A stretch of DNA of 64,000 nucleotides, taken from the NCBI GenBank assembly GCA_946902985.2, contig OX336389.2, positions 1,010,569,441 through 1,010,633,440 on the forward strand, read 5' to 3'. Position numbers and translations under genes: made by a program. The notes under the pieces are model-generated. The model made no database searches. It saw only the letters and a program-made list of their open reading frames with translations, and was not told the DNA's origin. Below are positions 52,583-62,696 of this stretch, one piece after another. Every line of letters starts with the position of its first letter. Within the stretch, counting starts at the first letter, position 1. This stretch comes from Meconema thalassinum. Lineage: Eukaryota > Arthropoda > Insecta > Orthoptera > Tettigoniidae.

Positions 52583-53239
52583 ATAATACTTTTATTGCAG
52601 CTAAACAGCCATTAAATACATTTAAATACACTATGTTTGTGCACCTGCGCCTTGGGTAGCATAGTCTTTTATGGACTTTATTCTTTTGCTGCATTTTTCA
52701 ATATGGTAGCGTTCACATGTGTGTCCGCATAGTTGACATACACATGTGTCATCCGGATCATGGTATGCTTTGTTTGTACAAATCAAATGGTGAAAACCAT
52801 GAACTGCCAGGCGTGTGAACATGTGCCTCATCTCAAAGCTAGCAGATGTCCACGCCCGGTCAACCATGGCCCCCGTTCCATAAAATTCCAATGGGATTTC
52901 TTCTCTCTTCCTTCTGAGAGTCGTTAATAGGTTTTCCGCACCTATTGTGTTAGGTAATACTAGAAGCGTTCTAAAGTCTTCAATTAGGAATGTTTCTCGC
53001 GCGAGGAGGTAGACTAGCCGAGATTTGGTCGTCTTGGAAACTCCAATAGCTTTTTTAATGTATAATGCTTTAACACTTTCAAGTGATGATAGATTCTTTT
53101 CAGTGAGGAAAGACCATATGATTTCTATTCCGTATGTCAATATTGGCATTATTTTATTTTTAAATAATGCCATTGCTGTCTCGAGGTTGAGTGTTCTTAT
53201 ATATCTTATATCGTGCATCGCCCGAACCGCTTGTGTAAT
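52583..53239 (-). mobile_element. Twin-primed LINE, 3' segment (not inverted)
   Basis: This minus-strand segment carries the C-terminal RT and 3' end of the LINE ('ctgcaataaaagtattat' on the minus strand). Its 5' edge begins attacacaagcgg (53227-53239 reversed). The same 13 bases end the inverted segment at 58804-58816. The outer flank is the 16-bp TSD atcaaacctgtttata at 52567-52582, repeated at 58817-58832. Confidence 0.88.
52631..53218 (-). pseudogene. LINE RT C-terminus (severed from ORF2)
   Basis: The frame of 195 residues begins MHDIRYIRTLNLETAMALFK and continues IMPILTYGIEIIWSFL. It ends with a cysteine/histidine module CVCQLCGHTCERYHIEKC, common at the C termini of such LINE proteins. 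It is the direct continuation of ORF2, which lies in opposite orientation at 56560-58816: the latter ends KITQAD and this one begins (upstream of the first Met) ITQAVRAMHDIRYI. The inversion has split one gene into two. Confidence 0.88.
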
Positions 53240-53370
53240 ACTGATGATTGATGAGCGTATACCTACGTCGTGTACGATGTTTATGATTTACACTTCAACA
53301 CAAATCTCTACTTAGTATAAAACAAAGTCCCCGATATCATAGAAAGCAGATTGGAAAGTGCTCTTACATA

Positions 53371-54684
53371 GTGAATATCACGGAAGTAGGAGGCTACTTG
53401 AAGAAGGAAATGAAGGATGGCATGCTGAAAGCGGTAAGTGAGATAAGAAACTGCTGCAAAATGTTGAAATCAAATGTATTAGAAATAAATCCAGAAAAGG
53501 AAGGATCACAACATGAGGTTACGGTTGACAACCAGAGAGATGTAAACAAGGGAGAAGATAGGGTCGTTCTCACCCAAAACGTGTTTCAATTCGACAATAA
53601 AATATACACACAGAGAGAAGGCCTAGCAATGGGATCGCCACTAAGTGGGTTAATCGCTGACACCTTCATCAATGCACTAGAAAATGCGTTCTTAGAAAAG
53701 ACTTCAACAAAGGGAATAGTAATATGGAAAAGATACGTAGATGATGTAATTTGCATCTACGATACTGAACTAACAAACGAAGAAACAATTCTCCAATCCA
53801 TTAATAGCCTACACCACTCTATCAAATTCACTAAGGAATCCGAAATAGACCGAAAAATAAATTATCTCGATATAACTATTGAACGTAAAGACAACGACCT
53901 TTCATATTCCATATTCCGGAAAGCAACACAAACCTCGCATGCAATCGACAATCAGTCTAATCACCCCAGGACGCACAAACTAGCGGGTTTCAATTCAATG
54001 GTGCACAGGGCTTTAAACATACCCATGTCAAAAGACAACTATAATAAGGAAATAAGAACTATTAAGCAAATAGCAAAGGAAAACAACTTCCCGCCAAGCA
54101 AAATAAACCAAATTATAGCCAAACATAAAAATAAAGATAAAACGATTTCCAAATCGGACAGTAATGAGAAAAAATTTGCGCATTTCAACTATGTGAATGC
54201 GAATACATATAAAATCACTAACCTATTCAAAAAGCAAGGCATAAAGATAGCTTTCACAACGAAAAACACAACCGCTAGGCACCTCCTAAATAGTAATCTA
54301 AATAAACGTGACCCGTATTCAAGGTCAGGGGTATATTCTATAACGTGCCAAGACACCGGTTGTCAAGCTAATCACATCGGGCAGAGTGGAAGACGAGTAG
54401 ACGCACGTTATAATGAACATAGGAATGCGATAAGATACGGAACACATTCAGCAGTGTGCGAACATATGTGTGACGCGGGGCACAGCTTTACCAACATAGA
54501 GTCGGACCTTAAAATAATCCATCACGAATCGAAAGGCAGAGCTCTTGACATAAAGGAGGCAATCGAGATACACCTAGCCAAACGAAACAATCCCAAGAAT
54601 CTAAATGAACACACGTTCATGGAGAGCTCACCCCTCTTCACGCTACTAAAAAACACACCCTGTCGGAAACAAGACACAATTTAG
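53371..54684 (+). CDS. Chimeric ORF: LINE ORF1 start + PLE RT and GIY-YIG endonuclease
   Basis: Residues 1-63 are LINE ORF1; from about 64 the frame is a 5'-truncated Penelope-like polyprotein. It includes QNVFQFDNKIYTQREGLAMG then SPLSGLIADTFINALENAFL (motif B), RYVDDVICIYD (catalytic YVDD) and INYLDITIERKDNDLSYSIF. A linker follows, with HKLAGFNSMVHRALNIPMSK. The GIY-YIG endonuclease begins about residue 320: SGVYSITCQDTGCQANHIGQ then SGRRVDARYNEHRNAI, with HIG in place of YIG. A C-terminal helix (KEAIEIHLAKRNNPKNLNEH) ends it. RT motifs before B are missing, so it cannot be a working polymerase, but the endonuclease looks complete. 437 residues, no internal stop. Confidence 0.9.
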   Translation: MNITEVGGYLKKEMKDGMLKAVSEIRNCCKMLKSNVLEINPEKEGSQHEVTVDNQRDVNKGEDRVVLTQNVFQFDNKIYTQREGLAMGSPLSGLIADTFINALENAFLEKTSTKGIVIWKRYVDDVICIYDTELTNEETILQSINSLHHSIKFTKESEIDRKINYLDITIERKDNDLSYSIFRKATQTSHAIDNQSNHPRTHKLAGFNSMVHRALNIPMSKDNYNKEIRTIKQIAKENNFPPSKINQIIAKHKNKDKTISKSDSNEKKFAHFNYVNANTYKITNLFKKQGIKIAFTTKNTTARHLLNSNLNKRDPYSRSGVYSITCQDTGCQANHIGQSGRRVDARYNEHRNAIRYGTHSAVCEHMCDAGHSFTNIESDLKIIHHESKGRALDIKEAIEIHLAKRNNPKNLNEHTFMESSPLFTLLKNTPCRKQDTI

Positions 54685-55497
54685 TGACACAGCCAAGCTA
54701 GATAAAAAAAGGGGGGGGGGGAAATTAGGGTTTTTTTAATAGATAAATGTTATCTGGATCAGGTGTACGATGTACTTTTCTTCTGCAATAAACCAAGGCC
54801 CATATACGAGGCAGTATTAAAGGTGCCGGGACGTCCTCATAAGACCGTCATCGCTTAGTTCGAATGGCTTATGGTCCACGCGTGGCGAGGGCTAATCCAC
54901 GGTCTTTAATAGTTGTAGACTTACCTCATTCAATAACATACATCTTATCTAGGTTGGCAACACCTCACATAAACACATAGCTATCACTCCCCACAGCACG
55001 TATGGGCAGGGGGGAGAAGGCAGGGAAAAACCAGTCGTTAAGATAACCACCACAGTCGACCGCACAGTGAGTTCCAGTGAGCACGAAAACTGCGAGTAGC
55101 TGTAGTAAGGAAGACAATCAGATAAGTAGTTAGCCTACAAATTTATAGTTTAACCATAGTTTACAACCATATAATCTCTCCAAAGTACAAACTCCGGATA
55201 GCTATCACCATTTAGCATTTCACCTAACATCATATATACTGCATTTAGCATACACTGACAGTTGCAGTACCAATACTACAACTAAATAATTGTACATATT
55301 GTAAATATTTTCACCTGTATTTCAAACATAGATTTTATAGCCTAAGTGTAATGGATCTGATGATGATCGCTGGACGATCGAAACTGGTCATCCTAGTGTT
55401 TTATTAATCTCATGTAATTTATTTCAGGATTAGGGCATAACCCATCTCTTTTGGGTACATTCGTGTTGACCGACTGAAAAGCACTAAACTCTTGCTT
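53562..55497 (+). mobile_element. Penelope-like element, 5'-truncated, in LINE ORF1
   Basis: The 6-bp AGATAG borders it (53556-53561 and 55498-55503), and removing it rejoins ORF1 in frame. The coding part ends at 54684, followed by a tail of about 810 bp that is shared with PLE B, including the hammerhead motif at 55353-55393 and the final 'ttcaggattagggcat' block. A G-run lies at 54709-54720. Confidence 0.88.
55353..55393 (+). ncRNA. Hammerhead ribozyme motif, well-formed
   Basis: Core elements in order: stem I strand GGAT (55353-55356), CTGATGA (55357-55363), one U, stem II GATCG (55365-55369) with loop CTGGA and CGATC (55375-55379), GAAA (55380-55383), helix III C-TG-G plus the A-U pair, then TC, and the stem I partner ATCC (55390-55393). 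All invariant hammerhead bases are present and stems I and II pair perfectly. Cleavage is expected after C55389. The arrangement is a minimal type I hammerhead with a tiny helix III, as known from PLE terminal repeats. Confidence 0.78.
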
Positions 55498-56559
55498 AGA
55501 TAGTCAAATCATTGAACAACTAACGACATCAACTGATGCAGAGAATGAAGCTACGAGTGGCAATGACAAACGGCGCTGCCAGAGGACGACATCTAACGGA
55601 GAGGAAGAAAGTTTAAATAACAACCAGCAGATAGTGTCGCCTATCAGAGAGAAAGCGAACAAGACACCCACTGAGGTAGGGCAGGATGTCACCAATAATA
55701 GTCATAGACAGCGCCAGAAGTTGGTGGGATATAAAGGAATAGACGCAGTGGAAGAAACAGACAGACACCAGCAAGGAGCGCCTTCTACTAGCGGTGTACA
55801 TGAACCAAATAGTAATAAGCAAAGAGTTTTAAGCAGTACCATACCACTACAGACACGTACTGGAGGAAAGTAGAACGAACAAATCGCAGAGATAGGTCGA
55901 GCGCTAGAAGACAAACTTACAGAAACAATAGCACATCAAATGCAGACAATGATGGAGAACATCACTAGTAATATCAAAAAAATGATAAAGAGATGAAATT
56001 GAAATTAAAGATAAACTTGAAATAGGATCCCATCTAGGGAATAAAAAATCAAAACAATCAATTCCGTATCGCTTCGATAGGAACATAGGAACTCAATCAG
56101 AATTGACTCCCACAGAAAATAATGTGGAAAACAATGTAAAAACAATTAGTTTCCCACCAATAACTGGCAACCCTTCACAAGTTCATAATCAAGAAACACC
56201 AAAGAACATTACAGCTGAAGAGAAATGGACGGAACTCATAGGCAGGAAACAAAGACAACTACCACGACATCAAGCATCTATAACAGGCACAGGAACGGAA
56301 GACGTAAACCTAGAAGCAGTAGAAAAGATGGCCTGGATATTTATAGGAAGAGTGCAACAGGAAACCACAGCCGAGTCCATAAAGAAATTCCTCATCAAAA
56401 AAGAAATTATAGGAGAAATTGTATGCGAAGAATTCTTAACGAAATTTGATACAAAGTATTTCAAAGTGGGAATTCCCTTTAAATACCTGGATAGAATAAA
56501 TAAATAAGACTTTTGGCCAGCAAACATCACCGTAAGACGTTTTCGGCTTTTTCGGAGGA

Positions 56560-58816
56560 ATGCAAGGATACAACCAGAATAAAACAGATGAGTGGTGTAT
56601 GAGTAACTCAAAAAATGGAGAATATGTGAGAAAAGACAACTTACAAATAATGTTATGGAACATTGAAGGTTTGAAGAACGCACTAAGCTCAGCACCCAAA
56701 GATTGCCTGAGTGGATACGACGCAGTATTATTAACAGAAACATTTCTCACAGATCATTGGCAACACGCAGAATATTACTGTATACATCTTCAAGCGCAAC
56801 AAGGAGAAAGGGGAAGACCTGCAGGTGGAATTACTATCCTATTAAAGCCATGGTTGGCACCAATAATCTCAGAAATTAAATTAGATCACTCTCTGCTAAT
56901 TGAAACACAATACATCACCATTATTACCTGTTACTTTCAACCGTATACAACGGCCATGGAGATAATAGATGAAGTAGGGCAACTAATATCATTGAGTAGG
57001 CACGACATCCCTCTAATCCTAGCCAGAGACTTAAATTGTAGGCTGGATGTACAAAACTATAAAACAACATTAGTAATGGAAAAAATGCCGGAAGATGGCT
57101 TACACCTTCTGAATAACCACAACATACCTACATATATATGCCATAATGGGAAAAGTGCGATAGACGTTGCGCTTATAAGAGGTCACATAAAAGGAGAAAC
57201 AGCTCCACTATGGGCAGCAGATCATACACCTATAAGAAAGCATATTCCTTTGAAAATAGTAATACAGGGAGACTGGTGTACAACAAAGAGGCAAAGTAAA
57301 CAGCTCTTATCAAGGAAGATAGACTGTGGGAAAGTAGAAGGTAGACCCGACCTTATAAAGAAAATAGAAACACTAACAGAAGATTCAAGACTAGATGAAG
57401 CATTACAAGCCCTTGAAGAACTCCTAATACAAGCCACAACCCCTAGGAAAGATCGAAAGGCAAAACAATGGTTCGACCAGGAATGCTATCTATGTAAAAA
57501 AGACGTATTGGGGGCCTTACACCAGCTAAGGACGAATTGCGAGAGTCTTCTTTTCCTACGAGAATATAACAAGAAAAGAAGTGACTACAAGACACTGATA
57601 CATGAAAAGAAAAGGACATTCTGGGAAGCGGAAGGAAAAAGAATCGTGGAAGAGGCCAAGAATGACTCATACATCGCACTACGCCCTAGGAAACAGGAAC
57701 AGACACACTATATCAATATGCAAGAATGGACGACACACTTTAACGATCTACTCAACAGGGCAGGAATAACAAACATACCGGAAAACATAAAAGAAACTGA
57801 CCAAACAACGACATTGGAATGGACTCCACTAACAACAAAAGAAGTTCAAAATATAATCGCAAGCATAAAGAAAAGCAAAGCTGCTGGACCAGACAACATA
57901 TTCTGTGAATACATAAAAGACACGGCACACCTTCTATTACCAATATGGACGAAATTATATAATAAATGCATCGAGACGGCATCAATACCAGAGAGATGGA
58001 GACAGTCTACCATAAAAGTTCTCTATAAAGGCAAAGGTGACCCATATGATACAAATATGTACAGAGGCATCGCAATGGAGAACATTCCGTTCAAGATATT
58101 CACTAAATTAATAACAGAAAGAATCACAGAAGAAATAGATGTACAACTACCAGAAACACAATTTGGATTCCGGAAAGGAAGGTCAACTCTTACTGCAATA
58201 AAACTATTATTAAATAACATTTGGCAAGTCATGGAAAGAAAAGAAACATTTTACGCAGTATTTATAGACTTCACAAAAGCATTTGATCGCATAAACCGTG
58301 ATCTTGTGAAACTGAAGCTGGGAAAAGCTCTAGATAGAGATAATGTATGGACAAGAATTATACATACGGTACTACATTGGAACAACATAAGAATCTTGGA
58401 TAATATATCACTCTCTGATCCGATAATTCAAACGAATGGAGTACTACAGGGTGACCCAATCAGCCCTTTGCTCTTCATCCTAGCAGCGGAAGACATAATG
58501 AGAATAACTCAAAAGACAGATATTGTATCATATGCGTACGCTGATGACATTGTGATCGGATCACATAACATCATAAAACTACAAAACATTCTAAAAGACA
58601 TGGAGGAATGGTGCACTGAATATAATTTTGACATCAACACATCTAAGACACAAATGATGGTGTTTCGACAAGGAGGAAAGGTACCGACCGGAACAGAAAT
58701 TTTCATACAGGAAAAAAGAATAAATATAGTAAAAGAATTCAAATACCTAGGCATCACTCTACAAACAAGTGCAAAATGCTTTACAAAACATGTGACAGAA
58801 AAAATTACACAAGCGG
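56560..58816 (+). CDS. LINE ORF2: endonuclease and reverse transcriptase (3' end inverted away)
   Basis: About 752 residues. The endonuclease comes first: NLQIMLWNIEGLKNALSSAP, DAVLLTETFLTDHW, PLILARDLNCRL (usual GDFN/GDLN site, here RDLN) and AADHTPIRKH (usual SDHxP, here ADHTP). RT follows: SKAAGPDNIFCEYIK, RGIAMENIPFKIFTKL, AVFIDFTKAFDRINRDLV (motif A), GVLQGDPISPLLFILAAEDI (motif B), SYAYADDIVIGS (catalytic YADD) and FKYLGITLQ. It ends KITQAD; the following TCL and stop come from the target duplication. The C-terminal part lies inverted at 52631-53218. The ATG at 56560 is one possible start. No internal stop is seen. Confidence 0.93.
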
Positions 58817-59129
58817 ATCAAACCTGTTTATAGTGTTTTAATAAAAAATGGACATTATCATACAATTTGATCATTACTGCTAAATTACAAAGGCTAATAA
58901 GAAAATGTAATGCTTCAAACAGAATGCACACTCTCAAGAATACAAGTGACATATAACTAAATTTGTTATTAGGTTTTAATGAATAGGCATAAAACAATTC
59001 ATAAAATGAAATCAAAGTTACAAGTGCGGTATAACAATATTCATGAGGTGTCTCTATGAAATCAATCCTGAAAATTAAGTAAAAATTGAAAAACATAGGT
59101 TTAATGTTTAACAATTATTGCCATGGAAA

Positions 59130-61094
59130 TTAATTATTAATTGCCATGGCCACAATCTCCACTTCGTCAGCAAACTGTGGATCACTAAGGCACTCACACT
59201 CGCCACTAAGTTCATCGCTATGAGGGGTTTTCTCCTTGCTGTTAAGTACTTCCGTGTACCACTTCAGATTTTCTACACCTCGCAAAGCTGTACCAAAATG
59301 CTTTTGAAGAAGTTTGTTCACATCCTGCAGTTTGTCTTCTTTCACAGTGATTCCGAGACCAATCTCACCAGGTTGTATGTCGTGGAAATCTTTTCCTTTC
59401 TTTGTTATTGGCTTTGCTGTACCAGTTTCCAAGTTATATGCAAGTTCACCTTGGAAAAGAATGTTTCCTTTCCTAGTTTTACGGAGTATAATTTTCTTGC
59501 ACTGAGAGATCTTGAAGTGTAACTGTGCAGCTAACTTGACTGACTCTTGAGCTGCAAGTTTCCAATTTAATGGTTTCCAATCCTGCCCTACTACCTTCAC
59601 TTTCCCATGTTCAGAAAAAACAGTGTGGTATTCATCAACATTTAAAATGGTTTTCATCTTTTTCAACCTTTTCTCAATCATTCCGAAAACACGGTCAGCA
59701 GGCAAAAAGGAATGACCAGTAACGGGAAAAACTAGTTCCATTTGTGTGATACCTGTGGGTGCATGATCACACAATCACTTTCCACACATAGTAAGAACGT
59801 TAATGTTCTTGTTTTGGCCAGCGCACCCATCAGCAACAAGTCGTACACTCTTATAATCTGTCAGATTGAGACAATTCAACTCATTAAATACAACTGATGC
59901 AACTTCATTAGATGATTTCTTGCACTTCAGTCCAAGTGTATATTGAAACATTATCAGGGTTCAGGGAATCACTTGACACACCTTTCGTGACAAACAAATT
60001 GTAGCACTACAATTGCCTACTATAGTATGCAGATTGGTCACTAAGTTTTGGAAGAACAAGGTTCTTTTGACAGTCATACGAAATCAAGAAACGATCATCG
60101 TCTTTAGTTTTCAAGTGTTGAAGAAAGCTGTTTGCTTGTTTTATATGAATTATTTTCTCAGTCTCCAGTTGTTTCTTCCTATCAATGTCTTCTTTAGCCT
60201 CCTCTATCTTGACATCAAGTTGCAAGCAAGTGCTACATTCATCTACAGTAGGTTTGGAAAATCCTATGTTGAATTTAGTGCTAAAAATTCTGTATAAGAA
60301 AGACTTCTTAACCTGTAAGTCTGGCTGCCCTTCTGAAACTTTCTCTTCATTATAGGCTTTCAAAAGTTTTCCAATACTTAGATCAGATGAAAGATAGATC
60401 CTAGCACTCTTTCCCCTACTGTGATGACTTTCGCAGCCTTGAAGACCTTTGATAAATGATTTTACAGCTTCTCGCTTTCCTCCATACTTTTCTTCCTTGT
60501 GATCTCCTCCACGAGTTTCAACAGGCACTTGAACATTACCACTTTTGAATCTTGTAAACACACCTATTACTCTATGCTTAGTAATTTTGAGGACTTTTAG
60601 AAAAGTATCTCGACAGACAGATGTGTAGTTATCAGCTTGGTTTCGAATGGTATATGTGTATGTGAAGCCCTTAAGTTTCCGCATGCATCCTGTATTCACC
60701 TTCCTAGGAACGTTGCCTCTCACATACTTCAATATAAATGCATCCTGCTTCCCTTTATCAAGGATTGCATAAAAGGAATCGTGGAACTCTTTTATGTCCA
60801 TCATCGTGAGCAACCTACATTGGAATCCCCTTCGGTGGCTGCATGTGGGATATGAAGGCGGACCTTTAGCTGAATACCTGCAGAGAAGACATAAAGGCAT
60901 TACCAACTACGGTTCTAATGTAAATATACTAAACGAAAGTACAATAATTCTGTGCACTATGTTGTAAGCTGTACAGAAAGACAGTCAGTAATAGCTTACC
61001 TTTGCTTCTTTAGAATATTACGTTTCCAGTTTGCTGGGTCCGATGTGAAAATCCGTGCCTTATATGGAGCTGCTTCTTCTATTGAAGATTCCAT
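59130..61094 (-). pseudogene. Sola-like transposase, two exons, three lesions
   Basis: Exon 1 (61000-61094) gives MESSIEEAAPYKARIFTSDP then ANWKRNILKKQ. A 122-bp GT-AG intron (60878-60999, gtaagc...ctgcag) leads in frame to exon 2 (RYSAKGPPSYPTCSHRRGFQ). Exon 2 includes GCMRKLKGFTYTYTIRNQAD, a charged HKEEKYGGKREAVKSFI block, ESHHSRGKSARIYLSSDLSI, a CSTCLQLD pair and FLISYDCQKNLVLPKL. After a TAG (60007-60009), a frameshift near 59925 and a TGA (59775-59777) the homologous reading continues as YKSVRLVADGCAGQNKN and ELVFPVTGHSFLPADRVFGM, to a C terminus at 59130. ISYD, LVADG and the GHSFLPAD block are candidate RNase-H-fold catalytic segments. Dead copy. Confidence 0.75.
60878..60999 (-). other. 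Intron of the Sola-like transposase
   Basis: On the minus strand AAG|GTAAGC begins and a T/C-rich 'tcttctctgcag|GTATTC' ends this 122-bp interval. Removing it keeps the frame from K-K-Q into R-Y-S-A. The context fits a standard GT-AG spliceosomal intron. Confidence 0.85.
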
Positions 61095-61478
61095 TTTTAA
61101 TTAATTGCTACTAAAACTGAATCGTTTGAGCAGAATGTTTACATAGAAACAAACTAAGAATATCTAGTAAGTCCATACACATCAAAACAAAGCATAATAG
61201 TGGCTGCCATGACAGTTTTAGCTGGTCACATGATGAAATCCAGATATCTGATTGGTTTATAATCAAGTGTCCGCTTTTGATTAAAACTATACTGTCGTAT
61301 GTCCACTTTTAGTTTGAACTACTGCTATTTAACATTCATTTATTTGTATTTATGTCCGGATTTGAAGCAACTAATTAGTACCATTGGATTCAGCATACAA
61401 CTTTCTACAAGAATCAACTCACAACTCAATTTCCTCCATCCGGTCATATGTCCGTCCTTGATATGGAAAGACTCAAAT

Positions 61479-61796
61479 ATGTAATAGAAAATAAACTTGT
61501 GTACGTTCTGATATTGGTTACATATCCTTAATGCAATAATCCGACAGCATGTAAACAAATATGGTGTTAGACACAGAATGTCAAATGATTTCACCATATT
61601 ACACATGTTAATAAAGCATCCAGCAGGTGGGATATAGAGCGATCCAATGTTAGAAAGGCTAATTTTCAATTTTGTGTTAAATACGGAATTGTGCAATATA
61701 CATGATATGCAAAAACTAGAACTATTTTTGAAATCAGAACATCTGATTTAAAATTTTTGACAAAAATATTATTCCATGCCAAAAAATTATATTAAT
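61479..61796. other. Unassigned sequence
   Basis: A/T-rich and without a credible gene. The stretch should be the continuation of 50836-52286 in the empty site of the Sola-like element. A weak 'catttaaagtc' phrase is all that repeats. Confidence 0.45.
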
Positions 61797-62616
61797 TCAC
61801 TTAGCTAAATTAAACAACCAAGATAATCTAAATGAACACACATTCTCTGAGAGTTCACCCCTATTCACACTATTAGGCAACAATCCCATCAACAATAAGG
61901 TAACAACATAATGAAAGAAGCCAGGCAATGAATAAATAATGGGGGATAACAGGGAAAAATGCTAAGCGGGAAGGATGTACTTTGTACCACTTTCTCAATA
62001 AACCAAGGCCTAAATTAGGCAGTTTCAACGAGATCAAGAAGCCCCTAAAAACCTGGGGTGATTAAAGACGACTCATTAGCTTATGTGAGGCGGGGAAGAG
62101 ATTGGTCGTTAATAGTTGAGATTGACCTTTAAAATTGGCATATATCATCTCAGGTTAGGTCATTGCCGGCTCATGACACAAACTAATTAAACCAAGTAAT
62201 GTTTTAAGTAGCAACAACAGTTGCTGCTGGCAATACTTAGACATAGCATTAATGACTAGTACTCGGAATAGCAAGCAGAGTGCACCACTGGCGGTAAACT
62301 TGAAGCTACCACTTTCTCGGAGCGTCAGTCTGAGGAGAGCTTGAATCAATAACGGATGCTACAAGAATCAGTTTCTAAAACCAGATAAGTTGGCATAATT
62401 TTATTCCATTTAGTGCAGTGTATCATTTGTGTATTGGCCACACGAGAGATTACAATACAATTAGGCCACTAGTTTAAATAGGAATGGTTGATTTAGAACA
62501 TATATAACAAAATACGGTAGACAACGTCATTCCTGAAGTTAGTCACAGACAACATACTTAATCTACATTAATAATATTAATAACGCAACATCCATGGAAG
62601 TGAACTAAACTGTCTG
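61797..62616 (+). mobile_element. Penelope-like tail fragment
   Basis: It matches the PLE B tail from about 49383 on, starting with the decayed C-terminal codons (LNNQDNLNEHTFSESSPLF) and continuing through the 'aataaaccaaggcctaaattaggcag' block. It is interrupted by the hAT element at 62617, so the hammerhead part is missing or lies beyond the window. It lacks the 300-bp MITE found in PLE B. Confidence 0.85.
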
Positions 62617-62672
62617 CAGGGCCGGATTTACCGTAAGGCAAAATAGGCACTTGCCTAGGGGCACTGCAGTCC

Positions 62673-62696
62673 AAGGGGCGCCACAAGGCGCCCCTT
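62673..62696 (+). repeat. GC-rich hairpin near the hAT end
   Basis: AAGGGGCGCC - ACAA - GGCGCCCCTT is a perfect palindrome with a 4-base loop. More GGCGCC-type blocks follow at 62727-62762. Subterminal palindromes are common in hAT ends and could bind transposase. Confidence 0.8.

Larger units (their letters stand above)
53371..56507 (+). pseudogene. LINE ORF1, split by a PLE and mutated
   Basis: Part 1 (53371-53561) reads EVGGYLKKEMKDGMLKAVSE through DVNKGED. Part 2 resumes in the same frame after the PLE (55504) as QIIEQLTTSTDAENEATSGN, continues to PLQTRTGGK and meets a TAG at 55871-55873. Reading goes on NEQIAEIGRALEDKLTETIA, then needs a frameshift near 55995 to enter EIEIKDKLEIGSHLGNK and the final part (56103-56507). 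That part has an RNA-binding-like segment (MAWIFIGRVQQETTAESIKK, DTKYFKVGIPFKYLDRINK). It is probably the nucleic-acid chaperone of the LINE. Confidence 0.75.
53240..58816 (+). mobile_element. Twin-primed LINE, inverted 5' segment (contains a PLE)
   Basis: This plus-strand segment has a leader, ORF1 and ORF2 up to the RT thumb, in the opposite orientation to its own 3' end. Together with 52583-53239 it lies between two copies of a 16-bp target duplication. This is the structure made by twin priming during LINE insertion. The PLE at 53562-55497 was added later, within ORF1. The LINE without the PLE is about 4.3 kb and may be close to full length. Confidence 0.88.
52291..61474 (-). mobile_element. 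Sola-like DNA transposon with nested LINE
   Basis: Terminal inverted repeats GAGTCTTTCCATATCAA... (52291-52317 and 61448-61474) match in 25 of 27 positions. A 4-bp AAAT lies at both ends (52287-52290 and 61475-61478). Without the LINE insertion (52583-58816) the element is about 2.93 kb. It carries one intron-containing transposase gene on the minus strand. A 4-bp duplication plus this type of transposase suggest the Sola superfamily; the family name is an inference. Repeats of the form TGTCCGNTTTTGATT occur just inside both ends. Confidence 0.8.
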
